Of a stretch of DNA of 64,000 nucleotides, positions 46,540 through 54,022 are shown piece by piece. The notes under the pieces are model-generated. The model was not told where the DNA came from. It ran no database searches and saw nothing but the letters and a program-made list of their open reading frames with translations. The translations under genes were made by a program, and so were the position numbers. Each line of letters starts with the position of its first letter. Positions within the stretch are counted from its first letter, which is position 1. The stretch comes from Portibacter marinus (GTDB lineage Bacteria > Bacteroidota > Bacteroidia > Chitinophagales > Saprospiraceae), in NCBI RefSeq assembly GCF_021533195.1, contig NZ_JAJNKB010000004.1, positions 186,001 through 250,000 of the forward strand. Direction: 5' to 3'.

Positions 46540-46698
46540 ATGAAACAAACAAAGAAATTCCGTGATCGACTGGAGTCTGACATCGATGCATTGAAACCTC
46601 AGTCCAAAAAAAAGAGCAAGAAAAAGTTTCGCGTCGGACCTAAAAAACAACACTTTTCAAAATATGCGATAGATTCTTATGAAGAGGAAGAGGAATAG
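46540..46698 (+). CDS. 52-aa highly basic small protein with acidic tail
   Basis: An ATG at 46540 opens a 52-codon frame ending TAG at 46698. The product starts MKQTKKFRDRLESDIDAL, has a Lys-rich middle (SKKKSKKKFRVGPKK) and ends in five Glu. The helicase ATG follows after 14 nt and a -7-like element lies upstream, so it fits as the first gene of that unit. Its charge suggests RNA or ribosome contact, which would agree with a DbpA-like neighbour; this is inference. I do not recognise a family. The frame is too short for the composition alone to prove coding. Confidence 0.55.
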   Translation: MKQTKKFRDRLESDIDALKPQSKKKSKKKFRVGPKKQHFSKYAIDSYEEEEE

Positions 46699-46712
46699 TC
46701 CTATATTCTGAA

Positions 46713-48020
46713 ATGGACATTTTCTCAAGAGCTCAACAGAAATTCAATATATCGGCCTTTAATGAAATGCAGGAGAAAGCCTTCGAGATCATCCCTCTAG
46801 GGCTAGATACTATTTTGCTATCTCTTACCGGTTCAGGAAAAACCCTTGCGTTTCTGCTACCCTTACTTTCCAAAATTGAAAATGACAAAGCAAATCCGCA
46901 GCTTCTAATCATTACACCTACACGCGAGTTGGCATTGCAAATTCACAATGTCATCCATACTTTGGCACTTGGTCTGAATACCACCTGCTGTTATGGAGGG
47001 CATCCCATTAGATTCGAGAAGACTGCGTTGCAAACCGGACCGTCAGTGGTGGTGGGAACACCGGGAAGAATACTTGATCATATGGAGAGAAAGAACATCA
47101 ACCCAGAAAATGTTAAACTTTTGGTCCTGGATGAGTTTGATAAAATCCTGGAAATGGGCTTTCATGATCAAATGGAATCTGTCGTAAAATTCTTGAAATA
47201 TAAGCCTCAGTACATTCTGACTTCTGCTACAGAAGCCATAGATCTTCCTGAATTCCTTCCCCTGTTGAATCCTCAGCGTTTGGATTATATTCAAACGCGA
47301 AGAACTCAGGGCATTCAATATTGGAAAGTGATCTCTTCACAGAAAGATAAATTGCCCGCGCTCAAACAGTTGATCGAAGATATCGGGAGAGAATCAACCT
47401 TTGTTTTTGTGAATTTTCGTGAAAGTGCTCAGAGAATACATGAGGAATTTACCTTAATAGGTATTCGTAGTGAAGTTTTTCATGGAGGACTTGATCAGGA
47501 GCAAAGAGAAACCGTATTGAGTAAATTTAGGAACCACTCCATAAAGATTCTAGTGACCACTGATCTGGCTGGTCGTGGACTGGATATTCCGAAAGTGCAA
47601 AACATTGTCCACTATCATATGCCCATTGACGAAGAAGCCTTTATTCATCGGAATGGAAGAACGGCCAGAATGGATGCCCAGGGCGAGGTTTATCTAATCA
47701 TCCACAAGGAAGAAGTAAATCCCTCTTTTATACCAGATAACATTCCAACCTATGAGGCGAAAAATACTTTTCCAGACTTGAATTCAAGTGACTGGCAGAC
47801 CCTGAAAATCAATCGGGGCAGAAGAGACAAGATACGGAAGTTTGACATTGTCGGATTTCTCTCCAAGATTGGAAAGCTTGGACAAGATGAGTTGGGTTTG
47901 GTAGAAGTCAAAGAAAACCATTCCCTGGCAGCCATTAAATCTGAAAAGATAGATCAAGTTTGTCAATTGGTAAATGGTCAAAAGGTGAAAGGGAAAAAAG
48001 CAAGAGTCAATAAAATATGA
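46713..48020 (+). CDS. DbpA-like DEAD-box RNA helicase (DEFD variant)
   Basis: 435 aa. Motifs in order: SLTGSGKT (37-44, motif I), PTRELALQ (69-76), TPGR (116-119), DEFD (140-143, motif II with Phe in place of Ala), SAT (171-173), VFVNFRES, TDLAGRGLDIP (283-293) and HRNGRTAR (312-319). The C-terminus (about 360-434) matches the DbpA RNA-binding domain: LKINRGRRDKIRKFDIVGFL, then KGKKARV. DbpA proteins act on the 23S rRNA peptidyl-transferase region during 50S assembly; that role is expected here. It lies 14 nt downstream of a 52-aa basic peptide and converges on the PIF1-like gene. Confidence 0.9.
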   Translation: MDIFSRAQQKFNISAFNEMQEKAFEIIPLGLDTILLSLTGSGKTLAFLLPLLSKIENDKANPQLLIITPTRELALQIHNVIHTLALGLNTTCCYGGHPIRFEKTALQTGPSVVVGTPGRILDHMERKNINPENVKLLVLDEFDKILEMGFHDQMESVVKFLKYKPQYILTSATEAIDLPEFLPLLNPQRLDYIQTRRTQGIQYWKVISSQKDKLPALKQLIEDIGRESTFVFVNFRESAQRIHEEFTLIGIRSEVFHGGLDQEQRETVLSKFRNHSIKILVTTDLAGRGLDIPKVQNIVHYHMPIDEEAFIHRNGRTARMDAQGEVYLIIHKEEVNPSFIPDNIPTYEAKNTFPDLNSSDWQTLKINRGRRDKIRKFDIVGFLSKIGKLGQDELGLVEVKENHSLAAIKSEKIDQVCQLVNGQKVKGKKARVNKI

Positions 48021-48044
48021 TCATTGACTAAACCGTCGTTTCCT

Positions 48045-50216
48045 TCAATTCTTTTCCCCCATTTTAGACTGTTCATATGCATTTACAAAACGGAGTTCAG
48101 CATAACTTACATCAAAATCTAATTTACTTTTCAGAACACTAAGTCTACGCTCATTTTCAGCTTCCATCCCTTTCAGAATTTTCCCAACCTTGATCTTGTT
48201 CATGACTTTGTATATATCGATCTGGCCCGTCTTTATCCATTTAGCAATATGGCCTTCTATGGTGGAAGTTGCCATTGACCTTTGCGCTGCAATTTCTTCT
48301 ATGGAAGCTCCTGCTCTATGCATTTCCAGTGTGATTTCAAAAGTATTTCCTTCTATCATGGCAGCACTGGTCATATCATCATCGTAAGCTGGCAAGTCCT
48401 CTTTTGTCAATTCTTTACCTTCCCAGATTTTCTGGCCCTCGAATTTCAACTTATATAAGCGTTCTAGGCTGGCCCAAAAGCTTTTTAACATATTTCGACA
48501 AACTTTAATATAGGCCTTGGTCCCTTTTTTCCTGGCATATAGAGAAATGTGTTCGAAAGCGGGTACAATGAGTTGATGAAATATTTCCTCTGAAAAAAAA
48601 GCAATGGCTTTTCTACTTCGCTGTACGATGGGCGATGAATCTTCAGTCTCCTTGTAAGTCTTAAAAAGGTGATCTAATTGTGCTTGAAAAGTATGTGCTA
48701 TACTGGCCATTTTTTGATGGCTCTGAGAAATATTCATTAAGGTTTTGACTGCTTTATTTTTTTCAGGAATGGTTTTAGTCTGCATCACTTTCTGCCATTC
48801 ATCCAGATCATCCTTAAGGTAAGCAAGGGTGAATGCTCTTCGAATCTTTTGTAAGGCATATAAATTCTTAGCTTTCTGCAAATGAGTTTTCAATACATTT
48901 AATTCGGGGGCAGTCTGATAATACTGCTGAATTTGGGGATTGACTTTGACGCTACGCGGGTTTAATTTGGAAGTTAATACCATCCCTTCTAAATTTGTAC
49001 ATCTGCTTAGCGCCACATAGGACTGGCCCATTGCAAACGCATTACCGATATCAATGACGGCCCTGTCGAAAGTTAATCCTTGGCTTTTATGGATGGTGAT
49101 GGCCCAGGCAAGTCTAACAGGATATTGGGTAAAAGAACCCACCACTTCCTGACTTATTTCATTGGTTTCTTGATCCAGTGAATAAACTTTGTTCTCCCAC
49201 TTTACTTTTTTAATGTAATAACTGCGATCCTCATCCAGAAATTTGACTTTAATATCTTCATGCCCAATGCTTTCTATTCTTGCCAATTTACCATTGTAGT
49301 AAGCTCCTTCTTCCATATCGTTCCTGATAAACATGATTTGAGCACCCTTCTTCAAAGTCAAAACTTCATCAATAGGGAACGAAGATTCTGAAAAATTGCC
49401 ATCTATCTCCGCTTTGTATTTTCTGGCTTTCGCATCCAATGCATTTAAAGCCTTGAGGTTAATATCATCCGCCGTCGCATTATGAGTGGTTAGGACGATG
49501 GTTTCACTCTTTTCTGTGGTAAAGTCGGGTTCGTACCTTTGGTTTAAGGTATGCATGACCTGTTTGTCGACATGACCATTCCTGATTTTATTAAGAACGT
49601 CGATAAAATCCTGTTGCTCCTGACGATAAACTTTTTTTAGTTCAATAAGAAAAGGATTGCATTCCTGCCATATTTTCGAGTGAAAAAAATATGGGCTTTG
49701 ATAATGGTTTCTGAGGATGGCCCAATCTTGTTCTCTGGCAATGGGTGACAACTGGAATAAATCTCCTATCACGATTACCTGTACGCCACCAAATGGCCAT
49801 TGATTTTTCCTGGTGTATTTCAATGCATAGTCAATAGCGTCCAGCAAATCAGCTCTAACCATGCTAATTTCATCGATGATTAAGAGGTCCAGTTCCTGGA
49901 TGACTTTTCGTTTATCTTCACGGTAGCGCAGGTGGTTTTTCAATAAGGCCCTGTTGGTAGCCCGATTCATATCCACTTTCTCAAAACTGGGTACGAAAAT
50001 CTTGAGCGGAAAACCAAACATGGAATGAATCGTAGAGCCCCCAGCATTAATCGCAGCCACACCAGTAGGAGCCACCACCACTGTGTTCTTATCACTTTTA
50101 TCCAATATCCGCTTTAATAAAGTGGTCTTACCTGTCCCGGCTTTGCCTGTCAGAAAAAAGTTTTGATTGGTATGGAGCGCGTATGCTTCTGCTAATTCCG
50201 CTTCTTGATTTTGCAT
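48045..50216 (-). CDS. PIF1/RecD-like helicase with C-terminal helix-turn-helix
   Basis: The ATG at 50216 gives 723 aa (a TTG two codons upstream is unneeded). Superfamily 1B helicase motifs: GKAGTGKT (about 24-31, Walker A), PTGVAAINAGGSTIHSMF, IIDEISMV (Walker B), VIGDLFQLSP, and the late motif AWAITIHKSQGLTFDRAVID near 395. That is the PIF1-like plan. The C-terminal 230 residues are extra: a helical region and a helix-turn-helix (GASIEEIAAQRSMATSTIEG near 640) like the HTH_40 domain at the end of some RecQ helicases. Expected role is 5'-3' DNA unwinding in replication or repair. Divergent from egtB. Confidence 0.9.
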   Translation of the reverse strand: MQNQEAELAEAYALHTNQNFFLTGKAGTGKTTLLKRILDKSDKNTVVVAPTGVAAINAGGSTIHSMFGFPLKIFVPSFEKVDMNRATNRALLKNHLRYREDKRKVIQELDLLIIDEISMVRADLLDAIDYALKYTRKNQWPFGGVQVIVIGDLFQLSPIAREQDWAILRNHYQSPYFFHSKIWQECNPFLIELKKVYRQEQQDFIDVLNKIRNGHVDKQVMHTLNQRYEPDFTTEKSETIVLTTHNATADDINLKALNALDAKARKYKAEIDGNFSESSFPIDEVLTLKKGAQIMFIRNDMEEGAYYNGKLARIESIGHEDIKVKFLDEDRSYYIKKVKWENKVYSLDQETNEISQEVVGSFTQYPVRLAWAITIHKSQGLTFDRAVIDIGNAFAMGQSYVALSRCTNLEGMVLTSKLNPRSVKVNPQIQQYYQTAPELNVLKTHLQKAKNLYALQKIRRAFTLAYLKDDLDEWQKVMQTKTIPEKNKAVKTLMNISQSHQKMASIAHTFQAQLDHLFKTYKETEDSSPIVQRSRKAIAFFSEEIFHQLIVPAFEHISLYARKKGTKAYIKVCRNMLKSFWASLERLYKLKFEGQKIWEGKELTKEDLPAYDDDMTSAAMIEGNTFEITLEMHRAGASIEEIAAQRSMATSTIEGHIAKWIKTGQIDIYKVMNKIKVGKILKGMEAENERRLSVLKSKLDFDVSYAELRFVNAYEQSKMGEKN

Positions 50217-50400
50217 GATCAAAATTAATTTTAATAAGCTTTATCTTCAATTCGTGCTGGTAAAATTTAATCATTAGTACCAGGCTTCGCTTGATAATCC
50301 CTTCTATTAGTAGGAAAAAATCATTTACTGTTACCGCAATGCTGATTTTTTTAAACTTTTTCCACCGAACCCTGGTGAGGATATGTTGTTATATTAATTC

Positions 50401-51549
50401 ATGACCGATATTCAACGACAATACCAGGACGTACGACAATACACTGAACATTTGTGCGAACCGCTGCAACTGGAAGATTATGTTCCGCAACCTGTCATAT
50501 TTGCCAGTCCTCCCAAGTGGCACTTAGCTCATACTACATGGTTTTTTGAAGCCTTCGTTCTGGAACCAAATCTTAGTAACTATAAACCATTCCATAAAGA
50601 TTTTAGCTTCCTTTTTAATAGCTACTACAATGCAGCAGGAGACCGTATTTTCAGGGCAGATAGAGGTAATATCACACGACCAGGTGTTCAGGAAGTATAT
50701 GACTATAGAGCATATGTAGACAAGGCGATGGAATCTCTCCTTAAGAACGATGATTATAAAGCTTTGATCACTTTGGGACTTAATCACGAACAACAACATC
50801 AAGAACTTTTGATCACAGATCTGAAGCATACCTTAAGTGGAAATCCTATCTTTCCGGTTTACAATGAACAGTTCTCAATAATCAATGCTATCAATGAATC
50901 CTCAGGAAAAGTAGAGATCAGTGAAGGGGTCTACGACATTGGCTATCAAGGAGAAGATTTTCATTATGATAATGAAAAAGGCGTGCACAAGACTTACCTG
51001 CATCGATGCAAGCTGGATAACTACCTGGTGACCAATGCTGATTATCTTGAATTTATTAAAGATGGTGGGTATCAAACTTCGAACTTATGGCTTGATGAAG
51101 GTTGGGCATGGGTCAATGAAAACAACATTAAAGCGCCGCTTTACTGGCATAAAGTGGATGGAGTATGGCAAAACTATACTTTACAGGGTTTAAAAGTAGT
51201 GGAACCTAAGCAAATGCTTGCCCATATTTCTCTATATGAGGCCGCAGCTTTTGCAGAATGGCAAGACAGAAGATTACCTACAGAGTTTGAATGGGAAGTA
51301 TCAGCTGATCAGCTGGATTGGGGAAAACGATGGGAGTGGACCAATAGTGCGTATCTCCCCTATCCCGGCTTTAAAACTGCAGAAGGAGCATTGGGAGAGT
51401 ATAATGGAAAATTTATGATCAATCAAATGGTCTTAAGGGGAGCTTCTCAGGCGACATCACCTGGGCACAGCAGAAAAACCTATCGCAATTTTTTTCACGC
51501 CTCTTCGAGATGGCAGGTATTCGGAATCAGATTAGCGGATAAACACTAG
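50401..51549 (+). CDS. egtB: EgtB-like sulfoxide synthase (ergothioneine biosynthesis)
   Basis: 382 aa. An N-terminal DinB-like domain carries the iron ligands: His45 in WHLAH, then HEQQHQE with His129 and His133, spaced as in mycobacterial EgtB. The C-terminal FGE-sulfatase-like fold starts at about residue 185 (ISEGVYDIGYQGEDFHYDNE) and holds LPTEFEWEVSA, KRWEWTNSAY and a final HSRKTYRNFFHASSRWQVFG. The enzyme joins sulfur from a thiol donor to the imidazole of trimethylhistidine using O2 and Fe(II). The egtD-like gene follows after 3 nt. EgtA, EgtC and EgtE are not here. OvoA is less likely because no methyltransferase domain is fused. Confidence 0.9.
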   Translation: MTDIQRQYQDVRQYTEHLCEPLQLEDYVPQPVIFASPPKWHLAHTTWFFEAFVLEPNLSNYKPFHKDFSFLFNSYYNAAGDRIFRADRGNITRPGVQEVYDYRAYVDKAMESLLKNDDYKALITLGLNHEQQHQELLITDLKHTLSGNPIFPVYNEQFSIINAINESSGKVEISEGVYDIGYQGEDFHYDNEKGVHKTYLHRCKLDNYLVTNADYLEFIKDGGYQTSNLWLDEGWAWVNENNIKAPLYWHKVDGVWQNYTLQGLKVVEPKQMLAHISLYEAAAFAEWQDRRLPTEFEWEVSADQLDWGKRWEWTNSAYLPYPGFKTAEGALGEYNGKFMINQMVLRGASQATSPGHSRKTYRNFFHASSRWQVFGIRLADKH

Positions 51550-51552
51550 TAT

Positions 51553-52524
51553 ATGACATCAACCATTGAAGTAAAATCAAAGCACCTGGAAAAAATGACA
51601 GCAAAAAGTGAATTTGAAAAAGATGTAGAAAGAGGATTGACTTCTCAACCAAAAAGGCTATCGTCAAAATACTTCTATGATGATGAAGGATCACGGATTT
51701 TCCAGGAGATCATGAATATGCCGGAATACTATTTAACCAATGCCGAATGGGAAATATTGACCAAACAATCTGATGCCATTGTTGAAAGGTTGGACTTTGG
51801 AGAAGAATTTTCAGTAATAGAACTCGGTGCCGGAGATGGGAAAAAAACTTTTGAACTATTGGCTTACTTAAAAGGTCAAGACCTGGATGTGCATTATAGA
51901 CCAATAGATATTTCCGGAGAAGCCATAAAGCATCTAGAAAAGAACTTGCGCCTAAAGCTCCCCAACTTAAAGATACAGCCACTGGTGGGTGATTATTTTA
52001 AGGTACTAAGCGAACTGCCTTCCCGAAAAAAACCCGCCCTGTTTCTGTTTTTGGGATCCAACATTGGTAATTATGAAAAAGATGGTGCGATGAAGCTGAT
52101 GCAGACATTTGGAAAATATTTACAATCAGGTGACAAAATGCTGGTAGGTTTTGATATTGTCAAGAACCCTCGTACGATTCTATCTGCATACGATGACTCA
52201 CAGGGAATCACCAGGCGTTTTAATCTAAATCTTCTAAAGAGGATGAACCGTGAACTTGGTATGGATTTCGATCTTGATAAATTTGATTTTTATCCGTTTT
52301 ACAATCCGAATAACGGAGAGGTGAGGAGCTGTATAGTGAGTCTTGAAAAACAATGTGTCAATGGATTTGAATTTGAAGAAAATGAATTGATCCACACCGA
52401 ATTGTCAAAGAAATACACCTTGGAAGAAATAGCGGATTTAGCAAAGCAATCAGGCTTTCGCTTTATCGAAAACTTTTTGGATAGTCAGAAATTATTTGCT
52501 GACAGTTTGTGGGAAAAGGTTTAG
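51553..52524 (+). CDS. egtD: EgtD-like SAM-dependent methyltransferase
   Basis: 323 aa; an in-frame ATG 15 codons later is an alternative start. Family blocks: LSSKYFYDDEGSRIFQEIM at about 35-53, SAM motif VIELGAGDGKKTFELL at about 92, LFLFLGSNIGNYEKD near 165, and LVGFDIVKNPRTILSAYDD. EgtD trimethylates histidine to hercynine, the substrate of the EgtB encoded 3 nt upstream. Near the end, GEVRSCIVSLEKQ stands where actinobacterial enzymes usually have an IEM-type segment with an acidic residue that contacts the imidazole, so substrate fit may differ. Stop codons overlap by 3 nt with the converging GHMP kinase gene. Confidence 0.88.
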   Translation: MTSTIEVKSKHLEKMTAKSEFEKDVERGLTSQPKRLSSKYFYDDEGSRIFQEIMNMPEYYLTNAEWEILTKQSDAIVERLDFGEEFSVIELGAGDGKKTFELLAYLKGQDLDVHYRPIDISGEAIKHLEKNLRLKLPNLKIQPLVGDYFKVLSELPSRKKPALFLFLGSNIGNYEKDGAMKLMQTFGKYLQSGDKMLVGFDIVKNPRTILSAYDDSQGITRRFNLNLLKRMNRELGMDFDLDKFDFYPFYNPNNGEVRSCIVSLEKQCVNGFEFEENELIHTELSKKYTLEEIADLAKQSGFRFIENFLDSQKLFADSLWEKV

Positions 52525-53348
52525 GTCAATGTTTTAATTTTTATGAGATCCAGCTTTTTTTCGCGGGCCCATTCTTCAATGTATTCCCTGGTATTTGAAA
52601 ACATAAGTAGAAATCCTCCTCCACCTGCTCCACACAATTTAATATTTAACAGCGAATCACCCATGACCTCTTTCCAGATCAAACGAAACGCATCGGGAAT
52701 CATTTCCTGAAAATGCTCGTATTGAAACAGTGATATCTGCTCTATTGATTCCTTCAATAAAGCAAAATCATAGTTGGATATGGCATGTATAGCATTCTGA
52801 TTGTACTCTTCTAAATCATCTGTATTCAAATTCTTCTGTCTAAATATTTCCACCAGTGGAGCGGTTTTCCTTGATATTCCTGTATCCAACAAGTAGAAAT
52901 GTTCCATTGCCAACGGATGAATTTCTCCGGTGGCTTTTCCAGTATACGAAATCAACGGATCCAGTCCTGAGCTTGATCCATGAAAAAAATCTTCCATCGA
53001 TGCCAGTGCTTCTTGTAAAGTTCCTTCAAAGGTTTCAACGAAGGCATCAAATATTGCCGCCGTCAAAGCACCTGAACTTCCAGCTCCGTATCCTATCGGG
53101 ATATCAGAATCGAAGACCAATCTGTCAAATTCCATTTGCTCCAGCAGATCTTGCTTTAAAAAAATATTTGGCAAAGCTCCGAGATACTGGATGAAGGGTG
53201 ATAAATTATCTTCCTGAAAAGCATTTCTGAACTTCAAACTTCCTCCAAAATTTCCTAAAGGAGCTGCAAGCGCGTCTCCTCCATTGATGACCACATACTC
53301 GCCAAATAGCAATACTTTCCCCGGAAATTTCTTAAAGTCTTTCTCCAT
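52521..53348 (-). CDS. GHMP kinase, mevalonate-kinase-like
   Basis: The ATG at 53348 gives 275 aa; an ATG four codons upstream is also in frame. GHMP motifs: GKVLLFGEYVVINGG (motif 1) near the start, DIPIGYGAGSSGALTAAIF (motif 2, the nucleotide loop) at about 84-102, HGSSSGLDPLISY with the catalytic Asp, and LCGAGGGGFLLMF (motif 3) near 243. The order and HGSSSGLDP favour mevalonate kinase, and Bacteroidota make isoprenoids by either route; without pathway neighbours the substrate is not certain. Its start lies inside the Uma2-like gene's end (overlap 53332-53348). Confidence 0.85.
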   Translation of the reverse strand: MEKDFKKFPGKVLLFGEYVVINGGDALAAPLGNFGGSLKFRNAFQEDNLSPFIQYLGALPNIFLKQDLLEQMEFDRLVFDSDIPIGYGAGSSGALTAAIFDAFVETFEGTLQEALASMEDFFHGSSSGLDPLISYTGKATGEIHPLAMEHFYLLDTGISRKTAPLVEIFRQKNLNTDDLEEYNQNAIHAISNYDFALLKESIEQISLFQYEHFQEMIPDAFRLIWKEVMGDSLLNIKLCGAGGGGFLLMFSNTREYIEEWAREKKLDLIKIKTLT

Positions 53349-53967
53349 ATTCAAAATCATCCTCCTCTACTTCGAAAACCTCAGCAAGATCTATTTCAAG
53401 TTCTGGAAATATCTCAGGTCTAATTAAATCTTTGTGTTCATATACCATTGGCCTGCCATAGGCCCCTTCCTGCAATAAATATACACTGACATGCTCATCT
53501 TTAGGGTAGACTACCCAATATTCTTTGACCAGAGACTCTTCATAAATTTCATATTTAAGTTGAATATCCTTCTTGGTAGTATGCGGAGATATGACTTCAA
53601 TTATAAAGTCGGGTGCTCCAAAGCAACCGTTTTCCTGTATTTTCTCAGGATCGCAAATCACACAAACGTCAGGGTGTACCACTGTATCGGAAGATTTTCC
53701 TGGTCTTCGATTAGGGATTGGAAGAATCACATCAAATGGCGCTATGAATACCTCACATTTTTTCTTCTTAAAAAATTTCCACATCATGCCATGAAGATTG
53801 CCCGCTACATTTTGATGTTTGGTCTTTGGCGCAGGACTCATTCGAAAGATTTTCCCCCTGATCAGTTCTACCATCTCATCAAACTCAAATTTCAGGTAAT
53901 CACCATAAGTATAAGAACCGTCATAGGATACTGGAGGCTCTTCTACTTTATTTTTTTTCTCTTCCAT
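53332..53967 (-). CDS. Uma2 family PD-(D/E)xK nuclease-fold protein
   Basis: 211 aa of the Uma2/DUF820 family. Key elements: YTYGDYLKFEFDEMVELIRG at the start, MSPAPKTKHQNVAGNLH, VHPDVCVICDPEKI (Asp of the nuclease core), APDFIIEVISPHTTKKD (Glu of the core, then the family's SP motif), KYEIYEE and EYWVVYP. The fold is that of restriction endonucleases, but activity is poorly characterised. It is common in cyanobacteria and scattered in Bacteroidota. The stop region overlaps the GHMP kinase start, so they may be co-translated by chance of compaction. Divergent from mfd across 55 nt. Confidence 0.9.
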   Translation of the reverse strand: MEEKKNKVEEPPVSYDGSYTYGDYLKFEFDEMVELIRGKIFRMSPAPKTKHQNVAGNLHGMMWKFFKKKKCEVFIAPFDVILPIPNRRPGKSSDTVVHPDVCVICDPEKIQENGCFGAPDFIIEVISPHTTKKDIQLKYEIYEESLVKEYWVVYPKDEHVSVYLLQEGAYGRPMVYEHKDLIRPEIFPELEIDLAEVFEVEEDDFEYGERL

Positions 53968-54010
53968 GTGTGGTTCATTTTATTCAATCTACTAAAATAC
54001 TTAAAAATTA

Positions 54011-54018
54011 TATCTTTG
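54011..54018 (+). promoter_or_regulatory. -7 element of mfd (TATCTTTG)
   Basis: An exact TAnnTTTG match ending 4 nt before the GTG at 54023 and 13 nt before the ATG at 54032. Transcription would start at about the start codon, so mfd mRNA may be leaderless or nearly so. No clear TTTG box lies 19-21 nt upstream. Confidence 0.5.
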
Positions 54019-54022
54019 CGCC

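Noticed and set aside
50401-51549. OvoA (ovothiol) assignment
   Set aside because: No fused C-terminal methyltransferase; a separate EgtD-like gene follows instead.
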